DNA of 56,730 bases from contig CADATP010000006.1 in NCBI GenBank assembly GCA_902790935.1, positions 1 through 56,730 of the forward strand. The letters run 5' to 3'. The notes beneath the pieces were generated by a model. It saw only the letters and a program-made list of their open reading frames with translations. It did no database searches and was not told the DNA's origin. Source of the stretch: an uncultured Lachnospiraceae bacterium. GTDB lineage: Bacteria > Bacillota > Clostridia > Lachnospirales > Lachnospiraceae. Positions 8,065 through 17,164 of the stretch are shown here, piece after piece. Within the stretch, counting starts at the first letter, position 1. Each line of letters begins with the position of its first letter. Both the position numbers and the translations under genes were made by a program.

Positions 8065-8991
8065 TTAACGGCTCTCAAGGGCCTGTCTGATGTCTTCTTT
8101 CATTGCGATAACGGCGGCTCTTGATGCGTCCGCATATCCGCTCTCGCCGTAGGAAGCGTATGCCTCCTGCTGATAAGCGGCGATGATTCCTCTTGAGGAA
8201 TTGATGATGGCTCCGAGTCCATCCTCGTTAAAGAAATGAACAAGGTCGGCGCCCTTACCGCCCTGGGCTCCGTATCCGGGAACGAGGATAAAGGATTTAG
8301 GCATAACCTTTCTTAAAAGCTTTCCCTGCTCGGGATAGGTAGCTCCCACAACTGCTCCGACGTAGCTGTAAGAATCTCCCATAAGCTCTTCGCCCCACTG
8401 TGCCACCTTCTCGCCTACAAGCTCGTAAAGAGGCTTTCCGTCGCAGATACGGTCCTGGAACTCTCCGCTGGAAGGATTTGATGTTTTTACAAGAACGAAG
8501 ATTCCCTTTTTCTCCTCGGCACAAACCTTGATAAAGGGCTTAACACCGTCGGATCCAAGGTAGGGGTTAACGGTAACGAAATCCTCGTCAAATCCGTAGA
8601 AGCTGTTTTTTCCAACGGAAACCTTTCCCACATGTCCTACGGCATAGGCCTCGGATGTGGATCCGATGTCGCCTCGTTTGATATCTCCGATGACAACAAG
8701 TCCCTTCTCCTTGCAGTAATCTACCGTCTTTTTAAATGCCATAAGACCGGGAATTCCAAACTGCTCATACATAGCGATCTGGGGCTTTACCGCGGGAACG
8801 AGGTCGCAGATTGCATCAACTATCCCTTTATTGTACTGCCAGATAGCTTCCGCAGCTCCCTCTAAGGTCTCTCCGAATTCTGCAAATGCCTTTTTCTGTA
8901 TATATTCAGGTACGAATTTCATCATAGGATCAAGTCCTACTACGATAGGTGCCTGGGTTTTTTCGATTTTTGAAATAAGCTTGTTTATCAT
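8065..8991 (-). CDS. pyrF: orotidine 5'-phosphate decarboxylase (type 2)
   Basis: PyrF decarboxylates OMP to UMP, the last step of de novo pyrimidine synthesis. The protein (308 aa) has the catalytic motif VVIGDIKRGDIGSTSEAYA (about residues 98-116) with the Asp-Lys-Asp charge network, VGLDPMM near the N-terminus, and VPGYGAQGG for phosphate binding near residue 234. Its length and motif context fit the longer type 2 subfamily. It lies 45 bases downstream of the TPR lipoprotein gene; other pyr genes are absent from the window. Confidence 0.95.
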   Translation of the reverse strand: MINKLISKIEKTQAPIVVGLDPMMKFVPEYIQKKAFAEFGETLEGAAEAIWQYNKGIVDAICDLVPAVKPQIAMYEQFGIPGLMAFKKTVDYCKEKGLVVIGDIKRGDIGSTSEAYAVGHVGKVSVGKNSFYGFDEDFVTVNPYLGSDGVKPFIKVCAEEKKGIFVLVKTSNPSSGEFQDRICDGKPLYELVGEKVAQWGEELMGDSYSYVGAVVGATYPEQGKLLRKVMPKSFILVPGYGAQGGKGADLVHFFNEDGLGAIINSSRGIIAAYQQEAYASYGESGYADASRAAVIAMKEDIRQALESR

Positions 8992-9036
8992 ATTGATTCC
9001 TTTAATCTGTATGTCTGTATTTGCCGGAATACCGGT

Positions 9037-10077
9037 CTATCTTGTCATAAGAAATGTCTGTTCTCTTAAGGCTTCCTCGTCATTGGGATAACCTGTAAGA
9101 TATGCGCTCATAAGAGCCTGGGCCTTTTTGAATTCTCCGAGATGCTCGTAAGCCACGATCTCGTTGAAGCTAAGGCTTTTCATGCAACTCGTATCACCGG
9201 TCTGCATGCCCGCCTGAATATTTTCAAGCGCTCCCTCGTAGTCCCCCATAGCCATCTTGCAAAGAGCAAGCTGGTTATACACCGGCGCGGATTTAGGGTT
9301 GCGCGCCAGGTAGCTTTCGTAAACATTAGAAGCGTAATTGTACTCTCCCACAGCCTCGTAGGCCTTGCCGAGATACAAAGAACTCTCTGCGTCGGAACCG
9401 TCCGCGCTTCTTGCTTCCTCCAAGGAAACAGCGGCGGTTTGGTATTCACCGAGATAGTAATATATCTTTCCCTCGTTTTTGGCGGTAAGGTTCTTGCCAC
9501 CCCTTTCAAGCGCAGCGCGAAGATACTCCTCGCCGGCCTGCCTGTATCCGCTCTCCGAGAGGGCTCCGTAGATATTGATAATCATCTCTATATCTCCCGG
9601 TGCCATGCCCACTGCCTTGTCGAAATCATCTACCGCAAGAGTATAGGCATCCTGCTTAAGTCTGACTTTTCCGCGAAGATAGTAGGCTGTAGGGTCATCT
9701 CTTAAATCGATTATGGAGGAGTAGGCCTTTTCGGCGTTTTCATACTCTCCCAGCCCGATATAAGCATCAGCCAGATAGTAATTGATATCAAAATCAACAT
9801 CAGCCAGCAGTCCGTCGGATAACCTCAGGGACTCCAAAAAAGCGTCTCTGGCCTCCTCGTAGGACGTTTGTCCGAGATAGGCGATACCTCTTCCTCTTTC
9901 GATAAGCCTTAAGTTCTCTCCGGCCTCCTGTGCCTCGTCAAAAAGAGCCAGCGCATCACTGTACTGCAATGCGCTGATCTGCTGCATTCCCTCTTCAGTT
10001 TTTGAATTAACTCCGCCGCAGCCCGTAAGAGCAAGGCACAGGGCCGCAGCAAGAGTAAAAAGTACAGATTTTTTCAT
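9037..10077 (-). CDS. TPR-repeat lipoprotein
   Basis: The protein (346 aa) starts with a lipoprotein signal peptide and lipobox (LALTGCGG, Cys20), so it should be anchored on the outer face of the membrane. The remainder is a series of about seven tetratricopeptide repeats (for example DALALFDEAQEAGEN, ENAEKAYSSIIDL, TLAVDDFDKAVGMAPG, YEGALENIQAGMQTGD), which usually scaffold protein complexes. Partner unknown. It is 21 bases downstream of mscL and 45 bases upstream of pyrF on the same strand. Confidence 0.88.
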   Translation of the reverse strand: MKKSVLFTLAAALCLALTGCGGVNSKTEEGMQQISALQYSDALALFDEAQEAGENLRLIERGRGIAYLGQTSYEEARDAFLESLRLSDGLLADVDFDINYYLADAYIGLGEYENAEKAYSSIIDLRDDPTAYYLRGKVRLKQDAYTLAVDDFDKAVGMAPGDIEMIINIYGALSESGYRQAGEEYLRAALERGGKNLTAKNEGKIYYYLGEYQTAAVSLEEARSADGSDAESSLYLGKAYEAVGEYNYASNVYESYLARNPKSAPVYNQLALCKMAMGDYEGALENIQAGMQTGDTSCMKSLSFNEIVAYEHLGEFKKAQALMSAYLTGYPNDEEALREQTFLMTR

Positions 10078-10098
10078 AAGCTGAATGCGAAAAAAGAA

Positions 10099-10572
10099 TT
10101 ATAACTGTGAAGTGCAGTGAGGGCAGCGGGTAGCTTCGATATTGATCTCGCTGCGGCAGTAAGGGCAGATCTTGGTTGTAGGTGCAGGTGCTTCCTCGTC
10201 AGCTTTCTTCTTCTCAGCAAGCTTCTTAACAGCGTTGATTCCCTTGATGAGGAAGAAAAGAGCTACTGCAGTGATGAGGAAAGAAATAACCGCAGAAATA
10301 AAGTTTCCGAATGCAAATACAGGATACTCTACGTTTAATCCCATATTTCTCATAAGGGTAACCCAAGGAAGTTTAACAACGAGATTCATTCCGTCAAATC
10401 CGAATCCGCCGAAGATAGTGTTGATAAAAGGATTGAGAATATCATTTACAAGTGAATTGACAATTGCGGTGAAGGCTCCGCCGATGATGATACCGACTGC
10501 CATATCAAGGACATTGCCTCTTGTGATAAACTCTTTAAACTCCTTAAAAATACCCGTTTTCTTTCCGCTCAT
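10099..10572 (-). CDS. mscL: large-conductance mechanosensitive channel with zinc-ribbon tail
   Basis: MscL is a homopentameric membrane channel that opens under osmotic downshock. The protein (157 aa) has the conserved N-terminal segment FKEFITRGNVLDMAVGIII (TM1, about 12-45) and TM2 at about 88-112 (FISAVISFLITAVALFFLI). The tail differs from the usual MscL helical bundle: after a charged linker it ends in a zinc ribbon, CPYC (136-139) and CPHC (150-153). The ATG at 10572 has GGAGG 8 bases upstream. A promoter lies at 10640-10668. It heads the run that includes the TPR lipoprotein, pyrF and the FAD dehydrogenase. Confidence 0.93.
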   Translation of the reverse strand: MSGKKTGIFKEFKEFITRGNVLDMAVGIIIGGAFTAIVNSLVNDILNPFINTIFGGFGFDGMNLVVKLPWVTLMRNMGLNVEYPVFAFGNFISAVISFLITAVALFFLIKGINAVKKLAEKKKADEEAPAPTTKICPYCRSEINIEATRCPHCTSQL

Positions 10573-10639
10573 TTTAATAACCTCCCATACGAATATGAAT
10601 TCATTTTGACTATCCTTCAAAAACCCGATAGCCTTTATA

Positions 10640-10668
10640 ATTCTATCAATTTTCCGTACCTGTATCAA
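10640..10668 (-). promoter_or_regulatory. sigma-A promoter for mscL
   Basis: On the minus strand TTGATA (10668-10663) and TAGAAT (10645-10640) are separated by 17 bases, 68 bases before the mscL ATG. Confidence 0.7.
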
Positions 10669-10709
10669 GGGTTTTTGTTAAAAATAAACCACAAAAAGCG
10701 AATTTCCCC

Positions 10710-10739
10710 TTGACCTTTCGGGCAAGTTTGAAGTATTTT
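10710..10739 (+). promoter_or_regulatory. sigma-A promoter for comEC
   Basis: TTGACC (10710-10715) and TATTTT (10734-10739) are separated by 18 bases, with the comEC ATG 31 bases further on behind GAGGGG. Confidence 0.6.
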
Positions 10740-10769
10740 GTTTAAAGCAATATTTTATGAGGGGAAAAC

Positions 10770-13073
10770 ATGAAAAGACCACTGTTTTATTTGTGTCTTT
10801 TTATCGTGATCATAATCGGGAGTCTGAATATTTTCGGTGTTTTTTCTAAAGAAAAAAGCCCTCTGCTTTCCGGCAGGGACTTCGGTCTGCTTAATATAAG
10901 CGCGCAAATCACGGATAAAGACGAATACTCTTATACTCTTAAATGTATTTCGGTATTGGGAGATACCGGGACTATTTTTGATGCCTTTAAAGGCAAAAAG
11001 CTAAAGCTTCCCTTCTCCGAAACCGTCCGTGACGATCTTTATATAGGTCAAAGCATTGTACTGACCGGAAAATTTAAAGCGTATGACCGGGCTTCTAATC
11101 CCGGTGAATTTGACAAAAGAAAATACTATCTTGAAAAGGATATATACGGAAAAATAACCGGCGGTGATATCAAAAAGGTCTCCGGAAAAAAGAGTTTTAT
11201 TCGCGGAAATCTGTATGAATTAAGGCTTGTTCTAAAGAAAAGGATCTACAGCGTCTTTCCCGAAAAGGAGGCTTCCGTTCTATGCGACCTTACCGTCGGA
11301 GATAAAGCGGGCGTTCTACCCGAGATCAAGGATCTCTATACCCGAAACGGTATAGCTCATATTCTTTCAATCTCAAATCTGCACATATCCATATTGGGGC
11401 TCGGACTTTACGAGGCCCTTAAAAGACTGGGTGCGAAAGTACCCGCAGCTGCCGCCGGCACGGCATTTTTTCTTGTTTTCTATGCCTTCCTTAGTGGCAT
11501 GAGCATCCCCGCCTTAAGATCTGTTTTGATGTTTCTCATCGCGCTTTTGGGAGACGTCCTTAAAAGAACACCCGATAAGCTGACTTCACTCGCACTTGTA
11601 GCCGTTATTATGCTGATTCCGGACCCGGCGAATCTTTTTTCCTGCGGATTTTTACTCTCCTTCGGCTCGGTTTGCGGAATCATCCTTTTGTATCCCGCTC
11701 TGAAGCTTTGCGCAAAAGACATAGAAAGCCGCATTCCCTACTCTTTAAGGCTTAGAAAGGATTCTCGCGTAAAAAGATTTTTAGATTTTATCTGTCAGTC
11801 CCTTTTGATCTCTCTTTCCATCAGCCTTACCACGCTGCCTGTTATGCTGTATTATTTCTTTGAAGTTCCCATCTACAGCGTGCTTTTGAATCTGTTTATA
11901 GTTCCTCTCTTATCTGCCCTTTTGATCAGCGCATTTCTCGCTATGATCATCCCCGGCGGCGGCTTTCTCGGGACTATAGCCTATCTGGTACTTAAGTTTT
12001 ATGAATTTATCTGCGGCGTATTCGACAAGCTTCCCGGCAGGAGCTGGAATCCGGGGCGTGAAAACATACTATCCATTGTCATTTATTACTTTGTCTGGCT
12101 TCTCGTCATTTTGTACCCCAAAATGCGAAATGACAAAATTTTAGACAAAAAGCTAAAAGGCAGGGCGAAAAGATATTTTAAGTTTGTCCCCGCTTTAGCC
12201 TTTTTGCTTCCCTTAATAATGGCTTACCCAAGGCTCAGGCCCAATACGCTTATAATGCTTGATGTAGGGCAGGGGGATTCTTTTATATATCTGTCCGACG
12301 CCCGAGAAGTCTTTACCTTTGACGGAGGATCCTCTTCCTACAAAGAGGTGGGAAAAAATGTCATTAAGCCGGCCCTTAAGTATTACGGCCTTTCAGATAT
12401 AAAGGCAGCCTTTATCTCTCACCCTGACGAGGACCATTTTAACGGAATCTCAGAAATAGTTAAAAACCGGGACGCCTGGGGGATTGATATAAAAAGCCTT
12501 GTACTTCCCTACCCGGTAAAAGAGAAACCCGGAGAGGTACAAGACCTTATAGAAAGCTGCTCGAAAGCGTCTTATAAAAAGAGTATTCCTGTCGCTTATA
12601 TTTCTTTGGGAGATGAGTTTGAAAGCGGGCGAAATAAATTTACCTGTCTTCACCCGGACAAAGATAAAGAGCTTACTTCAACTAATGAATTTTCGGAGTG
12701 TTTCTACGTCAGTATCTCAGACAAGGTCAGTCTCATACTTACAGGAGATGTAGAAGGAGATGGGGAAATTCGGTTCAAAGAAAGCCTCAGGGCCTACCTT
12801 TCAGAAAGCGGGGCCAATTTGCCGGATAAGATTACAATCCTAAAGGTAGCCCACCACGGCTCAAAATACTCGACTGAAAATTCATTTCTTGATATCGCGG
12901 ATCCCGATATCGCCCTTATAAGCGCCGGCCTTGGCAACCGCTACGGCCATCCTCATAAAGAGCTGACAAGGAGGCTCGAAGAGCGGGGAATAAGTATCCT
13001 TGGAACGCAAGAAAACGGAGCAGTCACCATAAAGGTGCTGCCCCGCAGAATTGTCATTGACTCAATTTTTTAA
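10770..13073 (+). CDS. comEC: ComEC/Rec2 DNA-uptake channel
   Basis: ComEC is the polytopic membrane channel that passes single-stranded DNA into the cell during transformation. The protein (767 aa) has an N-terminal TM and OB-like region (about 1-150), the Competence membrane domain with many helices (about 190-480), and a C-terminal metallo-beta-lactamase-like domain (about 490-760). The last carries LDVGQGDSFIYLSD, SHPDEDHFNG, VAHHGSKYST and the final GNRYGHPHKE. GAGGGG precedes the ATG. It is transcribed alone, and its stop overlaps the stop of the convergent MATE gene by 4 bases. No other competence genes lie nearby. Confidence 0.93.
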   Translation: MKRPLFYLCLFIVIIIGSLNIFGVFSKEKSPLLSGRDFGLLNISAQITDKDEYSYTLKCISVLGDTGTIFDAFKGKKLKLPFSETVRDDLYIGQSIVLTGKFKAYDRASNPGEFDKRKYYLEKDIYGKITGGDIKKVSGKKSFIRGNLYELRLVLKKRIYSVFPEKEASVLCDLTVGDKAGVLPEIKDLYTRNGIAHILSISNLHISILGLGLYEALKRLGAKVPAAAAGTAFFLVFYAFLSGMSIPALRSVLMFLIALLGDVLKRTPDKLTSLALVAVIMLIPDPANLFSCGFLLSFGSVCGIILLYPALKLCAKDIESRIPYSLRLRKDSRVKRFLDFICQSLLISLSISLTTLPVMLYYFFEVPIYSVLLNLFIVPLLSALLISAFLAMIIPGGGFLGTIAYLVLKFYEFICGVFDKLPGRSWNPGRENILSIVIYYFVWLLVILYPKMRNDKILDKKLKGRAKRYFKFVPALAFLLPLIMAYPRLRPNTLIMLDVGQGDSFIYLSDAREVFTFDGGSSSYKEVGKNVIKPALKYYGLSDIKAAFISHPDEDHFNGISEIVKNRDAWGIDIKSLVLPYPVKEKPGEVQDLIESCSKASYKKSIPVAYISLGDEFESGRNKFTCLHPDKDKELTSTNEFSECFYVSISDKVSLILTGDVEGDGEIRFKESLRAYLSESGANLPDKITILKVAHHGSKYSTENSFLDIADPDIALISAGLGNRYGHPHKELTRRLEERGISILGTQENGAVTIKVLPRRIVIDSIF

Positions 13074-14407
13074 GCACGTTCACCGCTCTTTGCAAAATTG
13101 TGTATCCAGTCTGCACTGAAATAGTATATGAGAAATACTATTGCACTTGCGCTCCAGGTAAGAGGATAAGCCCAGAAAATAACATTAACAACAGGGATTA
13201 TCCGAACGATTATCGTGATGTATGTAATACGTAACAGACACCAGCTTGAGAGCATAACGATCATCGGAACCTTCGTTTTTCCCGCTCCCCTTAAGATTCC
13301 CGCAAGACAGTGGTTCAAGGCGAGGAGGCAGTAAAAGAGGCTCTCCGTCCTTGCCTGTCTTGTTCCTACAGCAATTACCTCGGCCTCGCTTGAAAACATC
13401 CGAAGGAGGATCGGCGCCAGCAAAAATACAAGTACACCTATAAGTTCGGCGCAGGAGACACTGATAATACTTCCGATGCGGGCTCCCTTTTTAACTCTGT
13501 CGTACTGGCCCGCGCCAAGGTTCTGGCTGACAAATGTGGTAAGAGCCATTGACATGCAGGTGATGGGCAAAAATACAAAGCCTTCCAGCTTAAAGTAGCT
13601 TCCGCAGCCTGCCATGGCAACATCTCCAAAGGAGTTGATATTTGACTGAACCACAACGTTTCCGATGGCGATGACGCTGTTTTGAATACCCGTTGGAAAT
13701 CCGATCTTTAATTCCTTACTCAAGGTTTCTCTGTCTATCTTAAGCTTCCTAATATAGATTCTGTGGGGTCCGTCTACTCTTGTAAGGCGGATAAAAGCAA
13801 GAAGGGCGCTGACAAACTGCGCGATGATGGTAGCCGCAGCGGCACCTCCGATCCCGAATCCAAGGAATTTGACAAACAAAATATCAAGAACCGTATTGAT
13901 AACCGTACTGACTATAAGATAGTACAGGGGATGCTTTGAATCGCCTACAGCCTGGAATACGCCACAGCAAGCGTTATACATGACATTTCCAAGTCCGCCG
14001 AGGAAGTATATCCTGAAATATAAAACGGAGCTGGGCATAACGTTTTCCGGAGTCCCCATCCATCCAAGGATGACAGGGGTTGCGAAAAATCCCACAACCG
14101 TAAGAGCTACGCCCATTATAAGGGCAAAGGTGATACCGGTATGGGTCGCTGTACTGACGCCTTCAAAGTCCTTGGCGCCGTATCTTTTGCCGATTATAAC
14201 GCCGCCTCCCATAAAGAGTCCGGTTATAAATCCGACCATTAAAAAGATAAGGCTTCCCGCTGTACTGACGGCGGCAAGCGCTTCTTTTCCGAGTACATTT
14301 CCAACTACCACAGAGTCAACAACGTTGTAAAGCTGCTGCAAGAGCTGACCCACAAAAAGCGGAATCGCAAATGTAATAAGTTTTTTTGTAATAGAACCTT
14401 CTGTCAT
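13070..14407 (-). CDS. MATE-family multidrug/cation antiporter
   Basis: This is a polytopic transporter (445 aa, about 12 membrane helices) with the MatE duplication: residues 1-220 and 230-440 each contain one MatE repeat, starting from ITKKLITFAIPLFVGQLLQQLYNVVDSVVVG (here split after IPLFVG). MATE proteins export cationic drugs or metabolites using Na+ or H+ gradients; the substrate is not predictable. It is monocistronic and converges on comEC with a 4-base overlap of stop codons and no terminator between them. A 29-bp palindromic repeat (14490-14518) lies upstream. Confidence 0.9.
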   Translation of the reverse strand: MTEGSITKKLITFAIPLFVGQLLQQLYNVVDSVVVGNVLGKEALAAVSTAGSLIFLMVGFITGLFMGGGVIIGKRYGAKDFEGVSTATHTGITFALIMGVALTVVGFFATPVILGWMGTPENVMPSSVLYFRIYFLGGLGNVMYNACCGVFQAVGDSKHPLYYLIVSTVINTVLDILFVKFLGFGIGGAAAATIIAQFVSALLAFIRLTRVDGPHRIYIRKLKIDRETLSKELKIGFPTGIQNSVIAIGNVVVQSNINSFGDVAMAGCGSYFKLEGFVFLPITCMSMALTTFVSQNLGAGQYDRVKKGARIGSIISVSCAELIGVLVFLLAPILLRMFSSEAEVIAVGTRQARTESLFYCLLALNHCLAGILRGAGKTKVPMIVMLSSWCLLRITYITIIVRIIPVVNVIFWAYPLTWSASAIVFLIYYFSADWIHNFAKSGERA

Positions 14408-14489
14408 AATTGTTATTCCTTTTTATTTTAGACAACATTATCATTTTACGCCTAAAATAAAACTTTGCAATAACAATATATTTCACAGA

Positions 14490-14518
14490 TGACCCCCCAA
14501 CTCCGTCCCCGGGTGTCA
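14490..14518 (-). repeat. 29-bp REP-like palindromic repeat, copy 3
   Basis: A single unit on the minus strand starting TGACACCCGGGGACGGAG and ending GGGGTCA, in the 117-bp gap between the lysR stop and the MATE start. Confidence 0.8.
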
Positions 14519-14524
14519 TTATGA

Positions 14525-15430
14525 TCAGCCCGCGGCAAGTTTTTTCAGTTCATTTATATAGAGGTTTCCGAAGTCACTTATTATGTGATTTTTCTTTGTG
14601 ATATAACCTATGGTTAGCGTGTCTTCCTCTTTGAGCTTGATCGAAACAAACACATCCTTTACCGCTATAGAGTCCGTCATTCCGCCGGTTCCGATGGCAA
14701 AGCCTCCAAGCATAGTCAGCACCTCACAGGAAGTCGCCCTGTCCCCTGTTTTTATGACCTTTTTAAAATGGTAGCCGGACAAAGCCTCCTCAGAAAGATA
14801 AAACTCGCTCTCACCGGTTTGGTCAAAAATAACACAGGGGTAATCCTGTAACTGGTCCAAAGAAAGTTCCTTTTCCCCTGAAAGCGGATGGTTTTTACTG
14901 AGATAAACGTATGTTGAGCAAACCTTTAAAGGATAAAAATCAAGATCGTACCCCTTTAGAAGCTTACCGATGATATTCTTGTTGCTTTCAGCATAAGATA
15001 GCACACCTATCTCGCTTTTATAGTCCCGCACATTCTGAAGAACCTCTTCCGTCTTTGTCTCCTTGATAAGATAAGAGAAAGCATCTGAACTTCTCTTTTT
15101 GATGGAATTGACAAAGGCATGTACGGCAAAGACGTAGTGCTGCATGGATATTGAGTAGTAATCCTTCTCGGGGTCGAGCTTTAAATACTTATGCTCCACA
15201 ATCTCATACTGGCCGACTGCCTGTTTTGCCGATTCGAGAAACTCTCTTCCCGCCTCGGTAAGGTTTATACCCTTATTCGTACGTTCAAAAATCTTTATTC
15301 CAAGTTCTTCCTCGAGATCCCTTACGGATGTAGACAGGGCGGGCTGCGAAACGTAAAGTTTGCTTGCCGCTTCCCTCATCGAAGATGACATTGAAATAAC
15401 CACGATGTATTTAAGCTGTAGGATCGTCAT
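14525..15430 (-). CDS. LysR-family transcriptional regulator
   Basis: The protein (301 aa) has an N-terminal winged helix (about 1-60, with MREAASKLYVSQPALSTSVR and LEEELGIKIFERTNKGINLT) and a LysR co-inducer domain (about 90-295). It is the last gene of the sulfonate-type ABC cluster on the same strand. It has its own promoter (15472-15499) and an AGGGGG ribosome site. LysR proteins of the CysB/Cbl group commonly control sulfur assimilation, so it is likely the regulator of this cluster; that role is inferred from position. Confidence 0.88.
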   Translation of the reverse strand: MTILQLKYIVVISMSSSMREAASKLYVSQPALSTSVRDLEEELGIKIFERTNKGINLTEAGREFLESAKQAVGQYEIVEHKYLKLDPEKDYYSISMQHYVFAVHAFVNSIKKRSSDAFSYLIKETKTEEVLQNVRDYKSEIGVLSYAESNKNIIGKLLKGYDLDFYPLKVCSTYVYLSKNHPLSGEKELSLDQLQDYPCVIFDQTGESEFYLSEEALSGYHFKKVIKTGDRATSCEVLTMLGGFAIGTGGMTDSIAVKDVFVSIKLKEEDTLTIGYITKKNHIISDFGNLYINELKKLAAG

Positions 15431-15471
15431 ATAGAGCCCCCTGAATAAAGTGAATTTACTCTTACTACACT

Positions 15472-15499
15472 ATAATAGCAAGATGATAAGAATCCTCAA
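15472..15499 (-). promoter_or_regulatory. promoter for lysR
   Basis: On the minus strand TTGAGG (15499-15494) and TATTAT (15477-15472) are spaced 16 bases, 42 bases before the lysR ATG. The regulator can therefore be made independently of the ABC operon. Confidence 0.55.
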
Positions 15500-15549
15500 A
15501 ATACTCAGTTTCTATAGCTTGCGATAGGATGGGATTATACTTATAGGGC

Positions 15550-16350
15550 TTAAATATAATACTCCGGCTCTTTGCGCTTAACATCATTGAAGAATTCTTT
15601 GTAAATCTTTGACCTGATTGATGCAAACTCGGCGGAGTTTCTATCCCTTTCCCTGGGAAGGTCCACATTAAATACCTTCCTCAAGGTACCGGGACGGCTG
15701 GAGAGCACCACCACCTTATCGCCCAGATAAATTGCCTCATCAATGTCATGAGTTACCAAAACCATTGTTTTCTTTTCAGCTTCCCATATTCTAAGAATTT
15801 CGTTTTGCATGTTGATCCTCGTTATGGCATCGAGAGCGCCAAAAGGCTCGTCGAGCAAAAGCACATCCGGATTATTGATAAGTCCTCTCGCAATGCTGAC
15901 TCTCTGTTGCATTCCTCCGGACAGCTGCTTTGGTATAGCCTTTTCAAATCCCTTTAACCCAACAAGTTCTATGAGGCTGTTCACCAATTTCTTTTTTGCA
16001 TATTTATCAAGTTTCTTGCTTTTTGAATGAGTGATACCAAATTCTATATTCTTTTCAACGTTGGACCAAGGGAAAAGCCTTGATTCCTGAAATACCATTC
16101 CGGTTTTCAAGGTGGGCTGCGTAACCTTTTGACCACCAACGGTAATTTCGCCCTCCTCCACGGTTTCAAGCCCGGATATCATACGAAGAAGTGTACTTTT
16201 TCCGCATCCGCTGGCGCCGACGATACAGATAAACTCGCCCTTTTTGAACTCAAGGTTAATGTCCTTCAAGATATCAACCTTCTTTTTATCTATGACGAAT
16301 TTTTTATTCACTCCGTGTATTTCAATTTGATTTGTATTATCATTACTCAT
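15550..16350 (-). CDS. ssuB: sulfonate/nitrate/taurine-type ABC transporter ATP-binding protein
   Basis: This is the cytoplasmic ATPase (266 aa) of an SsuABC/TauABC-class importer. Walker A is GASGCGKST (about 42-50), the signature is LSGGMQQRVSIARGL (about 144-158), Walker B is VLLLDEPFGALD (about 163-174), and the H-loop lies in VLVTHDIDEA. It is third in the transporter set, 28 bases after the permease. The subfamily also includes pyrimidine (ThiZ) and nitrate importers, so the substrate assignment rests on context. Confidence 0.9.
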   Translation of the reverse strand: MSNDNTNQIEIHGVNKKFVIDKKKVDILKDINLEFKKGEFICIVGASGCGKSTLLRMISGLETVEEGEITVGGQKVTQPTLKTGMVFQESRLFPWSNVEKNIEFGITHSKSKKLDKYAKKKLVNSLIELVGLKGFEKAIPKQLSGGMQQRVSIARGLINNPDVLLLDEPFGALDAITRINMQNEILRIWEAEKKTMVLVTHDIDEAIYLGDKVVVLSSRPGTLRKVFNVDLPRERDRNSAEFASIRSKIYKEFFNDVKRKEPEYYI

Positions 16351-16378
16351 AACGCTCTTCCCTTTCCGTATTAGGGAT

Positions 16379-17140
16379 TTAACTCCAATAAATCAATCTC
16401 TTTTCAAGCCACTTGACCACAAGATCCAGTGCAAGTCCCACGACGCCCAGAGTCAGTAATCCGACAAACATAACCGCCGGTTGTGACATTTCTCTGGCAT
16501 ATTGAATCATATAACCGATTCCCCTCACAGAAGCTATCATCTCTGCTGCAATTACGCTTCTCCATGCTCCGCTTATACCGAGCCTGATACCTGTAAACAG
16601 TGAAGGCAGTGCAGCCGGAATGACTATTTTTGATAAAACAACAAATCGGTTTTTCTGAAGTATTCTTGCGACTTCAAGCAGTTTAGCATCGGTTCCGCTG
16701 ATTCCTCTCTGAGTGTTTAAAAGGACCGACCAGAAAGTTCCAAGGGAAATAATTATTATCTTGGATTCTTCTCCGATACCGCACCATAAAATAAAGAGTG
16801 GAATCAGACCTATGGTAGGTATTGATCTTAAGACGCTGAAGATTACCGTCACAAGATCGTCCACCTTTTTAAACAATCCCGTTAATACTCCGATAGCCAC
16901 ACCTGCTACCGTTCCCACGGTAAAACCAATGGATACTCTGAAAAGGCTGGCACTGAATTGTTCCCAATATTTTCCGGTTACAATAAGGGATTTAAATGCC
17001 TCAATAACCTTCTTGGGAGATGGCATTATGGCGCCATTTATCCAGCCTTTATCAGTTACAACCTGCCAAATTGTCAGCAGTAAAATCGGAGATATAATTA
17101 TGATGACATAATCTACTATGCCTTTCTTACTTCTGTTCAC
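16379..17140 (-). CDS. ssuC: sulfonate/nitrate/taurine-type ABC transporter permease
   Basis: The protein (253 aa) has about six membrane helices and the BPD_transp_1 EAA-like loop (about residues 140-180, ending GAWRSVIAAEMIAS). The N-terminus VDYVIIIISPILLLTIWQ is a membrane helix. It pairs with the ATPase downstream and the binding protein 24 bases upstream. It is the membrane pore of an importer for a small sulfonate-like or related molecule. Confidence 0.9.
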   Translation of the reverse strand: MNRSKKGIVDYVIIIISPILLLTIWQVVTDKGWINGAIMPSPKKVIEAFKSLIVTGKYWEQFSASLFRVSIGFTVGTVAGVAIGVLTGLFKKVDDLVTVIFSVLRSIPTIGLIPLFILWCGIGEESKIIIISLGTFWSVLLNTQRGISGTDAKLLEVARILQKNRFVVLSKIVIPAALPSLFTGIRLGISGAWRSVIAAEMIASVRGIGYMIQYAREMSQPAVMFVGLLTLGVVGLALDLVVKWLEKRLIYWS

Positions 17141-17164
17141 GACTTCCTCCCTGTATTTTCGGAT

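Noticed and set aside
13070-13073. comEC/MATE stop-codon overlap as a frameshift or fusion
   Set aside because: Both proteins have normal lengths and ends; a 4-base convergent overlap is ordinary.
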